Source: Hyphococcus sp.
GTDB taxonomy: Bacteria > Pseudomonadota > Alphaproteobacteria > Caulobacterales > Parvularculaceae
Reading direction: 5' to 3'
Length of the DNA: 64,000 nucleotides
Assembly (NCBI GenBank): GCA_028289605.1
Contig: JANQON010000001.1
Location: 62,001-126,000, forward strand
Each line of letters starts with the position of its first letter. Within the stretch, counting starts at the first letter, position 1. This document shows positions 41,036-50,237 of this stretch, piece after piece. Under the pieces are notes generated by a model. That model saw only the letters and a list, made by a program, of their open reading frames with translations, was not told where the DNA came from and did no database searches. Position numbers and translations under genes: made by a program.

Positions 41036-41250
41036 TCTTTTTTCTCCTTCCGGCGAGCCGCCCTTTTTTATTCCGGCCTTCGATATGCGCAGTCTGCATG
41101 CGCCGTGATAAGCCCCGGATGCGGGCGAACCCCATGATTAAAAATACGTCAAAGCGATGGGAGAGCCTCAACCAGCCCCCGCCATCGTTCCGGGCGGGAT
41201 ATAGGCGCCGGATTTAACCCTCGCAACCCGCCTGGGCGGGCGAATTCCGG

Positions 41251-41278
41251 AAAAAAGACCGGCCGTTAAGGCTCCGGT
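41251..41278 (-). terminator. Rho-independent terminator after the SUMF1 gene
   Basis: Hairpin at 41258-41278 (ACCGG/CCGGT stem with bulge) then six A on the plus strand at 41251-41256, giving a U6 run after transcription of the minus strand. It lies 30 bases downstream of the stop codon at 41307. Confidence 0.6.
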
Positions 41279-41306
41279 AAGAGGTTCGGGGCGGCTCGGC
41301 CCAGGC

Positions 41307-43151
41307 CTAGAGATCGCGCACCACGCGAAAGCCGATCTCCTGTTCGCGTGCGCCCGCGTCCTTGCCGATGCGATGCGCCGACCGCAAACGCCATCCGCCG
41401 GTGTTGAAAGCGCCCCCCTTGAGGACGCGGCGAACGCACGCCCCGCCCCGCGCGGACCCGTTCGTCGGCGCGCCGGCATGGGTGTCGTTCCAGCAATCAG
41501 CGGTCCATTCCCAGACATTGCCGTGCATATCGAAGAGACCGAACGGATTGGGCGCATAGGTGGATGCGACGGTGGGCCGGCCGATGCGCCGAGCCTTTGC
41601 GCCGCGATACGCATAGCGGCCGTCATAATTAGCCTGGTCGGCGGACAAGCCGTCGCCGAAAGAAAACGCGGTGGTAGAGCCTGCGCGAGCCGCAAACTCC
41701 CATTCCGCTTCGGACGGAAGTCGGTAGGGGCGACCGGTCTTGGCCGACAACCAAGCAACATAGGTTTGGGCGTCGTTGAACGACACGGCGACAACAGGCT
41801 GCTCGCCGCGCCCCCAGCCGAAATCGGGCGGCGCGTAAGCGGCGCATCCGCCGTCTGCAACGCATGCCTGCCATTGGTCGAATGTGACTTCCTTGGTGGC
41901 GATGGCGAATGGAGTCGAAATGGTAACGGCGGTTTGCGGAAGCTCACTTGGGCGTCCGCCCTCGCCCGGCGTCGCCCCCATCGCAAATGCGCCGACCGAC
42001 AGCGCGGCCATGTCGGGACAATCAATGCAGTCCCGGAAAAAATCGCCTGCGTATTCCGGCTGCGCGATCGCCGGCGGCGGCGTTTCAAGTTGATCTTGAA
42101 GCTCAGGCACGCTGGCCAATAGCGTTTCCATCGTATCGGGCGCCGGCGGCGCTTCGGCAGCGGCGCTCTCTCCTGACCCGGGGCCGGGAGAAGCAGCATC
42201 CTCTGGCTGCTGATCATTTGTTTTTTCAATTGGCGCCGTCGGCGCCGTCGCCAGTACGAGGCTGGAAACGCCTTCTACAAGCCTGTCTTCATTCGTTTGC
42301 TGAGGGACAAACAGAGGCGCGCCGCTCTCAGCGGGGGCGGCAGCGTCGCCCAATTGATCCGTATTCCCATCGTTTGCGCCGCTGACGTCGGTAGGGACCG
42401 GCGTCGCCGGCTGCAACACGGCGAGGTCAGCAGCGGGGGCGTCGCGCAGCGCCGCGGCCTCGCCGCCCTGCATTCGATCCGACGATGCATTCGGCGCCAG
42501 GATGATGGCGACGCCGGACATGACGCATAGCGCCATGACGCCGACCACCGCCACGGTCTGCCCCTTAAAGCGGCGCGCGCGCCTTCGGCGCCGACGCAAC
42601 GGCGCCGCGGCGCTCGGCGCGGGGCGCACTGACTCAAGGATTTCATTTTCGTCGACGTCGGCCGGGGCCGACTTGGGCGATGGCGACGGTTCAGAAACCG
42701 GCAAGGTCTCCGGGCTCGCCTGCACCGCCGCAGCCTGTTGCGCGGTGACCCAGATATCCTGATCGGCGAGGCGTCTGCGCTCCGTCGCCATGCTGATTTC
42801 TTCCAGCACAAAACGCCATCGGGGATCACGGTCGTCGCCCTGCCAGCCGGACAGATCAACGGGCTGCAGTTCCTCAAACCCGTCTGGGGCCGGTGCGCCG
42901 CCAATAGCCACTGGAATAAGCGAGCCGCGGGTTAGCGCATCTCTGGCCTGGTCACGCAGACGCGCGAGCTTCAAGGCCGCTTTGGACCAAATCACGATCG
43001 CCGCGTCATCGCCGAGGTCTTCTTCAAGATCGAGGTCGCCATGATCGCTCGTCAACACGCGCGCTTTGTGCCCGCCGCGCGACAACGCGTCGGCAATGCG
43101 TTCACCAAGCGCTTCATCGCGCGGCGCCAGCAACACAGATACGGCGGACAT
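41307..43151 (-). CDS. TIR-like / transmembrane / SUMF1-domain protein
   Basis: A 614-residue protein with three parts: a TIR_2-like N-terminus (residues 1-115) ending in VDLSGWQGD; a low-complexity linker with a nine-residue Arg-rich stretch (184-193) just before one TM helix (199-219), so the TIR part is cytoplasmic; a Pro/Ala/Glu-rich periplasmic stalk; and a SUMF1/FGE-type domain (375-614) with RLPSEAEWEFAARAG and GNVWEWTADCW. The Glu expected at the TIR NADase site is Gln68 (RLRDQARDAL), and the FGE active-site cysteines are missing (KGGAFNTGGWRLRSAHR), so both enzymatic roles are in doubt. ATG at 43151 chosen for its GGAGAG site. Downstream partner of the SLOG gene. Function unknown. 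Confidence 0.78.
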   Translation of the reverse strand: MSAVSVLLAPRDEALGERIADALSRGGHKARVLTSDHGDLDLEEDLGDDAAIVIWSKAALKLARLRDQARDALTRGSLIPVAIGGAPAPDGFEELQPVDLSGWQGDDRDPRWRFVLEEISMATERRRLADQDIWVTAQQAAAVQASPETLPVSEPSPSPKSAPADVDENEILESVRPAPSAAAPLRRRRRRARRFKGQTVAVVGVMALCVMSGVAIILAPNASSDRMQGGEAAALRDAPAADLAVLQPATPVPTDVSGANDGNTDQLGDAAAPAESGAPLFVPQQTNEDRLVEGVSSLVLATAPTAPIEKTNDQQPEDAASPGPGSGESAAAEAPPAPDTMETLLASVPELQDQLETPPPAIAQPEYAGDFFRDCIDCPDMAALSVGAFAMGATPGEGGRPSELPQTAVTISTPFAIATKEVTFDQWQACVADGGCAAYAPPDFGWGRGEQPVVAVSFNDAQTYVAWLSAKTGRPYRLPSEAEWEFAARAGSTTAFSFGDGLSADQANYDGRYAYRGAKARRIGRPTVASTYAPNPFGLFDMHGNVWEWTADCWNDTHAGAPTNGSARGGACVRRVLKGGAFNTGGWRLRSAHRIGKDAGAREQEIGFRVVRDL

Positions 43152-43278
43152 TTTCACGCTCTCCCGATCGTCAACCGCCCGGCGCAACCCCCGTCCGGGC
43201 AGCGGGCGATATTAGGGCGAATCGGAAGGCTTGCGACCCGTCGCTGACTTAAGCTTTGGCAAGAAAAGTGGGGAAAAG

Positions 43279-45150
43279 TCAGCCCGGCAGATTGAGCGGC
43301 TTGGAAATATAGAGCAAACGCCAGTCGAGGTTTTCCATAAGCATAGCGCGCGCCGCCTCCTCCACGCGTAAGCGCAGCACGTCCAGCCGCGGCTTGTCGC
43401 TTGACGCCAGCGCCTGGAATTTTGTCTCGATCGCAGAGAGCTGCGCCGCTGTCGCATGGGATCGCTCCGCGGTGGAGCCGAATTCGCCCTGGACCCGGAT
43501 GCCGAAAAAGGCCGCCCCCAGAGCCGGCAGAAAGCCGGTGAGCATGGTGACGAGGCCCTTTATGTCGTTTTTGGCTGTATACGCCCACTTCTGAAATTCG
43601 GTGGTCTTGCCGGCGTTAAAGGCCAGGGTGAGATAAACGAGGCACACAAGAAGCGTCGCCCCGAAAGCATATTCTCCCAGGTGATGAAGGCGGTGTTCCA
43701 TCGCGTGAAGGGTCTTTGCCTTACGGTTATGGTATGCGATCTGCGGCCTGATTTCTTCATCCAGGATGGTCTCGGCGATCAGCCTGATTTCGCCAGGGTC
43801 AAAAGACCCGGACGTCATGCCGGCCTCGCGCCGCGTGGCGTCAAAGTACCAGTCAACCCATCCCGCTGCTTCACCGCCTTCGCCTTTTGTCAATTCTTCA
43901 GAAACGCCGCGCCCCAGGGTCAGGAAATAGAGCCTGTACTGACGTAATTCTTCTGCAAGCTGACGATAGTCTATCCATTTTTCATGCCAGCGCCCGCGCT
44001 TGCCGGCTATCGTGACCGAGAGAATCAACACGATCAGCGTGACCTCAATTGAAATCCAGACTGTTTTTGAACCAAACCCGAATTCCCCCGCAACCAAATC
44101 GAATAAAGCGAGGAACACCGCCATCGCCGCAAACAGGTAGTTGAAAAAATACGATGACCGATAAAGATTGCCGTAGTGAACGGCGAGATGATCGGCCCAG
44201 GCGAAGCGCGGTATGATGAGATCGTTCAGAACGGCCTGGTCGTGCGGTGACGATTGAAGTTTTTGCGCCAGGGTTGATTTCCGCTCCAGTTCCATTTGTT
44301 CTTGCGGAAGCGCATTTCGCAGGTTTACCGACGGCCACCGTCCGGCGAACACCTTTTCCCAAAATTGAAAAAAGGATCCGTAGTTTAGTCGATGCGAACT
44401 CTCATCGGAAAATGTCTCGTATGCGTGCAATGCATGGGTGGATTGTCCTGCAAACGAATGCTCTACCTCATCCGTTCCGGGCGGGGCGACTACGCTGTCG
44501 ATTTCCGCCTTCAGAATCGCCTGGTCGATCTCGACTTCCGAACTGTCCGGACGGACCAGAATTGGGCTTTTGTCTGCGGCGGCGTTGAGCCAAATGACGG
44601 CCTTGCCGGCGGTTACCGCTTCTTCCTTAATCATCGCAGTGCCGCCGATGCCGCGCGCTTCCTGACCGTCCCAAACGGCGATGACGAGATCGGACTGATC
44701 GACCGTGACAAGGCCGGCCTGCAGATAAGCGCGCTCCTCCGCAACCGGACTATCGCGGAATCCGTCTAGCTCAGCGACAGCGTCAGCGCGCGCCAGCAAG
44801 GCGTCGAACTCTTTGCGGTCTTCCTCGGAGAAGTCGCTTGCGTAAGTGTCGGTGGAAAACGGCAGCGGGGCGAGAAGGCGCCAGCCGCTTTCAACAGCGC
44901 GCTTCGCCGCCAGGGTGTCGGCGCCGTCCGCCAGCGCGCTGACGAAATAGAGGATGGGCTCGGCGTCGGCGTATTGCAGCCGATAGCGATCGAGAGCCCG
45001 GCCGACGCATTCGGCGATGGCCGCAAGGGTCGACTGGATCTGCCGGTCAATACGCGCGATCTGGTCGGCCGACAGGCGCGACGATCGGTGACCGGTAACC
45101 CCCACCCGCAACGCCATGATCGGTTTCGGCGGCGCTTCTTCGTAACTCAC
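43279..45150 (-). CDS. SLOG-domain protein with SLATT-like transmembrane region
   Basis: A 623-residue protein. Residues 13-210 form a Rossmann-like SLOG (nucleotide-ligand) domain: RVGVTGHRSSRL, SALADGADTLAAKRAV, LAPLPFSTDTYASDF, and SDLVIAVWDG-QEARGIGGTA. A second half has TM helices at about 333-352 and 364-383, then WHEKWIDYRQLAEELRQYRLYF, the SLATT signature, a helix at 492-514 and one at 534-552, and a final coiled region. SLOG proteins are proposed sensors of nucleotide-derived second messengers, and SLATT proteins pore-forming effectors in conflict systems (established proposals by comparative genomics). GTG start at 45150; ATG at 45117 is an alternative. Partner gene is 127 bases downstream. 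Confidence 0.75.
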   Translation of the reverse strand: MSYEEAPPKPIMALRVGVTGHRSSRLSADQIARIDRQIQSTLAAIAECVGRALDRYRLQYADAEPILYFVSALADGADTLAAKRAVESGWRLLAPLPFSTDTYASDFSEEDRKEFDALLARADAVAELDGFRDSPVAEERAYLQAGLVTVDQSDLVIAVWDGQEARGIGGTAMIKEEAVTAGKAVIWLNAAADKSPILVRPDSSEVEIDQAILKAEIDSVVAPPGTDEVEHSFAGQSTHALHAYETFSDESSHRLNYGSFFQFWEKVFAGRWPSVNLRNALPQEQMELERKSTLAQKLQSSPHDQAVLNDLIIPRFAWADHLAVHYGNLYRSSYFFNYLFAAMAVFLALFDLVAGEFGFGSKTVWISIEVTLIVLILSVTIAGKRGRWHEKWIDYRQLAEELRQYRLYFLTLGRGVSEELTKGEGGEAAGWVDWYFDATRREAGMTSGSFDPGEIRLIAETILDEEIRPQIAYHNRKAKTLHAMEHRLHHLGEYAFGATLLVCLVYLTLAFNAGKTTEFQKWAYTAKNDIKGLVTMLTGFLPALGAAFFGIRVQGEFGSTAERSHATAAQLSAIETKFQALASSDKPRLDVLRLRVEEAARAMLMENLDWRLLYISKPLNLPG

Positions 45151-45176
45151 CTGGCGCTTGTTCCCCTGTATTGCGA

Positions 45177-45260
45177 ATTCTCTGCATTGACGTCACGACC
45201 GAGGTGTCGCGCCACACGGCGCTCGCCGTCAAGCGGCAAAAACAAACCTTTGCAGAGAAT
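45177..45260. repeat. Inverted repeat ATTCTCTGC / GCAGAGAAT
   Basis: Nine-base inverted repeat (45177-45185 and 45252-45260) with a 66-base spacer in the gap between the SLOG gene and comM. Possibly an operator pair or chance. Confidence 0.4.
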
Positions 45261-45356
45261 CTGCAGGTTGGCGTTCTTGTAACGTTCCTGCGCGCGCGCC
45301 AGACTCAAGCGCGCTTAACGCGGCCGCCAGAACGGCGCGCAGTGAGGAATGCTTGC

Positions 45357-46910
45357 ATGGTCGCTGAAATCTCGACCTTCGCGTTTCAAGGCGTCGAGGC
45401 GCGTCCGGTTGCGGTCCAGGTCCAGCTTACCGGCGGCCAGCCGGCCTTCATGATTGTCGGCCTGCCTGACAAGGCGGTTTCAGAAGCCAAGGAACGCGTT
45501 CGCGGCGCCCTGTGCGCGGTGGGCCTGGGGCTCCCGGCGAAACGCATCACCGTCAACCTCGCGCCCGCGGACCTGCCGAAAGAAGGAAGCCATTACGATC
45601 TGGCGATCGCCCTCGCCGTGCTGATCGAAATGGGCGCTGCGCCCCATGACGCCGGCGCCGGGTTTGCGGTCATGGGCGAGCTCGGCCTCGACGGCTGCAT
45701 CGCCCCGGTGGCGGGCGCGCTTCCCGCCGCAGTCGCCGCCAACGCCATGGGTCTTGGCCTGATTTGTCCGGAGGCGAGCGGAAAGGAAGCGGCATGGGCC
45801 GGGGGCGACGCGGACATTCTTGCGCCCAGGTCGCTTATTCAACTCGTCAATCACTTTAAAGGAACCCAGGCGCTGTCGGCGCCGACGCCGGGCGCGCTGG
45901 CCCGCGAAAAAAATGAGCGCGATCTCGCCGACGTCAAAGGGCAGGAAACCGCCAAGCGTGCGCTCGAAATCGCCGCCGCCGGCGGCCACAATCTGTTGAT
46001 GGTGGGTCCGCCGGGAGCGGGCAAATCCATGCTGGCGGCGCGCCTGCCCGGACTGATGCCGCCTCTGTCCGCACCCGAAATGCTCGAAATTTCCATGATT
46101 CAGTCGCTGGCGGGCTTGCTGGAGGGAGGCAGGCTGTCACGCTCACGGCCGTTCAGGGCGCCCCATCACTCCGCATCCATGGCCGCGATGATCGGCGGCG
46201 GCGCGCGGGCGAAACCGGGAGAGGCCTCGCTCGCCCATCACGGCGTTCTGTTTCTGGATGAATTGCCGGAGTTTTCCGCGCCGGTGCTCGACAGCTTGCG
46301 CCAGCCGCTCGAGACCGGAGACGTTTTAATCGCCCGGGCCAACTTTCATGTCCGATACCCGGCCAGGTTTCAGGTGGTCGCGGCCATGAATCCCTGCAAG
46401 TGCGGTTTCGGCAGGGCGAGCGGGCGCGCCTGCGGCCGGGGGCCCAATTGCGAGGCGGTCTACCAGTCGCGCATTTCGGGCCCGCTGCTGGACCGGATGG
46501 ACATCGCCATCGACCTGCCGGCGGTCACTGCGGCGGAGCTTGCGGCGCCGCCTGACGGCGAGGCTTCCGAAACGGTCGCAGCGCGCGTCGCTGCTGCAAG
46601 AGCAGCGCAGATCGACCGGTCCGGGCGCACAAACGCCGCGCTGGAAGATGCAACGCTGACCACGGTCGCCGCCCCGGACGCCGAGGGCGCCGCGCTTTTG
46701 GCGCGCGCGGCGGACGCCATGACCCTCTCCGCACGCGCCTATACGAGGATCCTTCGGGTCGCCCGCACCCTTGCCGATCTCGACGGCGAAGACGCGGTAA
46801 GACGCAGGCATGTGGCCGAAGCGGTGAGTTATCGTCGCCGCGACTCCGACGGCGTCCGCCCAGCGGCGTTTGGCGCACCGGCGAACGCCGGCGTTAACCC
46901 TACGCGTTAA
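45357..46910 (+). CDS. comM: YifB/ComM Mg-chelatase-like AAA+ ATPase
   Basis: A 517-residue protein: N-terminal Lon-protease-like fold (residues 1-165) starting MVAEISTFAFQGVEARPVAVQVQL, a Mg-chelatase AAA+ domain with Walker A VGPPGAGKSMLAARLPGLMPP, and a C-terminal lid domain (SYRRRDSD). ComM is a helicase needed for branch migration in natural transformation in Gram-negatives. ATG at 45357 selected over upstream starts because MVAEISTFA is the conserved N-terminus. Divergent from the SLOG gene. Confidence 0.95.
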   Translation: MVAEISTFAFQGVEARPVAVQVQLTGGQPAFMIVGLPDKAVSEAKERVRGALCAVGLGLPAKRITVNLAPADLPKEGSHYDLAIALAVLIEMGAAPHDAGAGFAVMGELGLDGCIAPVAGALPAAVAANAMGLGLICPEASGKEAAWAGGDADILAPRSLIQLVNHFKGTQALSAPTPGALAREKNERDLADVKGQETAKRALEIAAAGGHNLLMVGPPGAGKSMLAARLPGLMPPLSAPEMLEISMIQSLAGLLEGGRLSRSRPFRAPHHSASMAAMIGGGARAKPGEASLAHHGVLFLDELPEFSAPVLDSLRQPLETGDVLIARANFHVRYPARFQVVAAMNPCKCGFGRASGRACGRGPNCEAVYQSRISGPLLDRMDIAIDLPAVTAAELAAPPDGEASETVAARVAAARAAQIDRSGRTNAALEDATLTTVAAPDAEGAALLARAADAMTLSARAYTRILRVARTLADLDGEDAVRRRHVAEAVSYRRRDSDGVRPAAFGAPANAGVNPTR

Positions 46911-46988
46911 CCAAGCGTTTCAACGAAATTTCAAACAGACGGCGCAAGAATTGGCGGTCACATAGGTGGGGAATGTTTAGGACACGAT

Positions 46989-48851
46989 ATGCCAGTCGCC
47001 GGCAACGGTAAGCATAAATCGGTAAGCGAATTGATCGCCGTGTGCGACGCCGACAACGTATTGCGTTTCGTTTCAAAGAGTTTCGCGGACTTCTTCGGCG
47101 CGCCGCCGGAGAGTTGGCTCGGCCGAGAGTTCGCGCCCGGCTCAAGCGCGGCGAAACCCAGCCGTCCGGCTGCGTATCGCACGCGCGCGCAAGCGAAGGG
47201 CGAGACCGTCGTCATCGCATGGGTTGAAACCGTGCTTGACGGCGGGGAGCGCCTCTATATCGGCGATCCCGGCGCCGGCGATGGGCCTGGCGAGGAACCG
47301 GTTTATCGGCATACGGAGAATCTGAAATTTCTTGCGACCATGAGTCACGAGATGCGCACGCCGCTCAACGGCATTATCGGTATGAACGCGCTCCTGCTCG
47401 ATACGGCGCTGGAGCCGAACCAACGCGCCTATGCCGAATCCGTTCGCGAATCGAGCGCCGCGCTTCTGGCGCTGATCAACGACCTCCTGGACTATGCAAA
47501 AATTGACGCCGGCCGGATGGAGCTGGACGAAGCGCCGTTTTGCCCGCGCGTCCTGTTGCAGGGCGTCGCCGAGCTATTGTCCCCGCGCGCAGCGGAAAAG
47601 GGGATTGAAATCGCCGTCTACATCGACGATCGCATTCCTCCGGAACTCGTCGGCGATGAGGGGCGGCTGAGACAGGTGCTTATCAACCTCGCCGGCAACG
47701 CCGTAAAGTTCACGGACGCGGGCGGCGTGTTGATTGAAGCGCACCTTGAGAAAACGGATGCGGGCGCGGCGACGGTGCGCTTTGACGTGAAGGATACCGG
47801 CATAGGCGTGCCGCATGACATGCAGGCGCGCATATTTGAAGAGTTCAGCCAGGCGGCCTCCAGCGTCGACCAGCGCAACGAGGGCACCGGACTCGGTCTT
47901 TCCATTGCACGCAAACTTGTTGCGGTTATGGGCGGCGACATAGGTCTTGAAAGTGAAGTCGACGAAGGCAGCAATTTCTTTTTCGAAGTCACCCTTCCCG
48001 GCCGCGGCGTGCGGGAAATCCGTACACCAATTAAAACGCCTGCGATTGTAGCGACGCGCTCCGCGATCTTGGCGCGGGCGCTGGAAATGCAGCTGAAAAC
48101 GCTGGGCGCTGAAACAGCCGTGGTGGCCGACAGCGCCCTTGCGGTGAAGGCGGCGCTTCATCGCCATCCAGGCGCTGTTGTGTTGTGCGACATCTATTTG
48201 GCTGCGGAAACGGCGGCGCTTGGCCTTGAAGACGCAAGCCGCGCGTCCGTCATGCTGTCGCCGCTGGCTCGCGACCGGCTGGACGACTTAAAGAAGGCCG
48301 GATTCCAGAACTTCCTGATCAAGCCGATCCGGCAGACGACCCTTTACGACCAATTTGTCGGCGGGGCGCCCGACCGGAAGGCGCCCGACGAACAGTCGCC
48401 GGCGCAAGGCGGCGCTGAGCAAAGCGCCGCGGAAGACGCCCGGCCCGAAGCCGGTGAGCGGCGGCGGGTTCTCCTTGCCGAAGACAATCAGATCAATGCG
48501 GTATTGGCGACGACGATCGTAAAACGCGCCGGCCACGTTGTTGACGTCGCCATAAACGGTGTCGAGGCGATCGACGCGTTGCGCCGCAACGAGTACGATC
48601 TCATCTTCATGGACATGCATATGCCGGAAGTGGACGGGCTGGAAGCGACGCGGAAAATCAGGGCGCTGTCCGGGCCGAAATCCCGCATCCCGATTGTCGC
48701 GCTTACCGCTAACGCCATGGGTTCAGAAGAGCGCAAATGCCTTAACGCCGGCATGGACGATTTCCTGTCCAAGCCATTTGAACCTGCCGACCTGATCGCC
48801 ATGCTCGACAAATGGGCCGGCCGCGAAAGCCCCTTTGCGATCGCGTCTTAG
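46989..48851 (+). CDS. Hybrid sensor histidine kinase with two receiver domains
   Basis: A 620-residue soluble protein: PAS-like sensor (1-95), HisKA with His120 (TMSHEMRTPLNG), HATPase with DTGIGVP and GTGLGLSIA, then a degenerate receiver (about 350-460) and a C-terminal receiver with phosphoacceptor Asp542 (FMDMHMP) and Lys of SKPFEP. The first receiver keeps an Asp (VVLCDIYL) and a Lys (FLIKPI) but lacks the N-terminal acidic pair, so it is probably not phosphorylated. No TM helix, so a cytosolic signal is sensed. Output partner not encoded nearby. Upstream gap 46911-46988 is 78 bases. Confidence 0.93.
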   Translation: MPVAGNGKHKSVSELIAVCDADNVLRFVSKSFADFFGAPPESWLGREFAPGSSAAKPSRPAAYRTRAQAKGETVVIAWVETVLDGGERLYIGDPGAGDGPGEEPVYRHTENLKFLATMSHEMRTPLNGIIGMNALLLDTALEPNQRAYAESVRESSAALLALINDLLDYAKIDAGRMELDEAPFCPRVLLQGVAELLSPRAAEKGIEIAVYIDDRIPPELVGDEGRLRQVLINLAGNAVKFTDAGGVLIEAHLEKTDAGAATVRFDVKDTGIGVPHDMQARIFEEFSQAASSVDQRNEGTGLGLSIARKLVAVMGGDIGLESEVDEGSNFFFEVTLPGRGVREIRTPIKTPAIVATRSAILARALEMQLKTLGAETAVVADSALAVKAALHRHPGAVVLCDIYLAAETAALGLEDASRASVMLSPLARDRLDDLKKAGFQNFLIKPIRQTTLYDQFVGGAPDRKAPDEQSPAQGGAEQSAAEDARPEAGERRRVLLAEDNQINAVLATTIVKRAGHVVDVAINGVEAIDALRRNEYDLIFMDMHMPEVDGLEATRKIRALSGPKSRIPIVALTANAMGSEERKCLNAGMDDFLSKPFEPADLIAMLDKWAGRESPFAIAS

Positions 48852-48893
48852 CCTCGCCTTTATTCCGTCAGAAAACACCCCTACCGTTCGTCC

Positions 48894-50237
48894 ATGGTAA
48901 TCGATAAGAGCGCGGCGGAATCGCCCAAGACAACGCTGCAGTCCTTACGGGATTATCTTCGCCCCCGCGCGGTCGTGATGCTGGCGTTGGGGTTTTCGTC
49001 CGGCCTGCCGTTTTACATGATCTATCAGAACCTGTCGCTCTGGCTGACGGAAGCGGGCGTGAGCAAGGGCGAAATCGGATTGTTCGCCTGGACGGGCTTC
49101 GCCTTCACTTTCAAGTTTCTCTGGGCCCCTGCCGTCGATCGCTTGCCCATTCCATTGCTTGAAAAATGGGTCGGACGCAGGCGCGCCTGGATGGCGGCGG
49201 CGCAGATCGGCGTCGCCTTGACCCTGCTGGCCATGTCAGCCGCCGACCCCTCGTCCAGCCTGCTTGTGGTGGCGCTGATCGCGGTGGTGATGGCGTTCAT
49301 GGCGGCGACGCAGGACATCGCGATTGACGCCTGGCGCATTGAGGCCGCGACCGACTCTGAACAGGGCGTTATGGCGGCGATGTATCAATATGGATATCGC
49401 GTTGCGATTATGGTCGCGGGCGCCGGCGCCCTGATCGTCGCCGACAACGTAAATTGGCCGGCGGCCTATCAGTTCATGGCGCTGTTGATGGGCGTCGGAT
49501 TACTGACGGCGCTCTTCGCGCCGAAAGTAGAAGTGCGCGAATACGAGCCGCCGCCCAAGGCGTCCTTGCCGCAAATGTTTTCAAGTTCCGTGATCGGACC
49601 GTTTCGCGACTTCTTCGAACGTTTCGGCGTTCACGCGTTGGTCATCCTTTTGTTCATTGCGCTTTTCCGCGTCCCGGATTTCCTGATGGGCTACATGGTC
49701 GGGCCCCTCTACATCGAACTCGGATACGACAAGACCACAATCGGCGCGATCCGGTCGGGCCTTGGGCTGTTCGCCATTCTTTTCGGCGTCTTCCTCGGCG
49801 GCGTTCTGGTGTCGCGGGTGTCGTTCAAATGGAGCCTGTTTATCGGGGTCGTCGCCCAATCGCTTACCAACCTCATTTACACATGGCTTGCGCTGTCGGA
49901 CGCCACTGCTTTCAACCTGGCGTTTACGATCGTACTGGAAAACATCGCCTATGGCGCTGCAGGAACGATCCTCATCGCCTACATGTCGAGCCTGACCAAC
50001 ACGGCGTTCACAGCGACGCAGTACGCGCTGTTTTCTTCATTCTATGCTTTGCCCGGAAAGTTTGTCGGCGGGTTTTCAGGCTTCATGGTCGAAGCGGCGG
50101 GGTTTCCGTGGTTTTTTGCGATTACGGCCATCATCGGCATCCCTGCCGCCGTGCTGGTCTTCTATCTGAAACAGTCGGAAAACCGTTTCACTATCGATCG
50201 AAAGGCCGCGTCCGCGGAACTTGAGGCCGCCGACTAA
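48894..50237 (+). CDS. ampG: AmpG-like muropeptide permease (MFS)
   Basis: A 447-residue, 12-TM MFS transporter of the PAT/AmpG family. MLALGFSSGLPFYMIYQNLSLWL and KFLWAPAVDRLPIP with the TQDIAIDAWRIE segment are characteristic. Imports anhydro-muropeptides for cell-wall recycling. Its stop overlaps the convergent lipoprotein gene by four bases. No beta-lactamase or ampR nearby. Confidence 0.9.
   Translation: MVIDKSAAESPKTTLQSLRDYLRPRAVVMLALGFSSGLPFYMIYQNLSLWLTEAGVSKGEIGLFAWTGFAFTFKFLWAPAVDRLPIPLLEKWVGRRRAWMAAAQIGVALTLLAMSAADPSSSLLVVALIAVVMAFMAATQDIAIDAWRIEAATDSEQGVMAAMYQYGYRVAIMVAGAGALIVADNVNWPAAYQFMALLMGVGLLTALFAPKVEVREYEPPPKASLPQMFSSSVIGPFRDFFERFGVHALVILLFIALFRVPDFLMGYMVGPLYIELGYDKTTIGAIRSGLGLFAILFGVFLGGVLVSRVSFKWSLFIGVVAQSLTNLIYTWLALSDATAFNLAFTIVLENIAYGAAGTILIAYMSSLTNTAFTATQYALFSSFYALPGKFVGGFSGFMVEAAGFPWFFAITAIIGIPAAVLVFYLKQSENRFTIDRKAASAELEAAD

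Noticed and set aside
41036-41170. Heat-shock promoter ahead of dnaK
   Set aside because: TTGACG-like and CCCAT-like pieces exist but not at proper spacing for a sigma-32 promoter.
46894-46910. TTAA-N9-TTAA at the end of comM before the hybrid kinase
   Set aside because: Spacer is nine bases, and it lies in the comM coding end; not a CtrA box.
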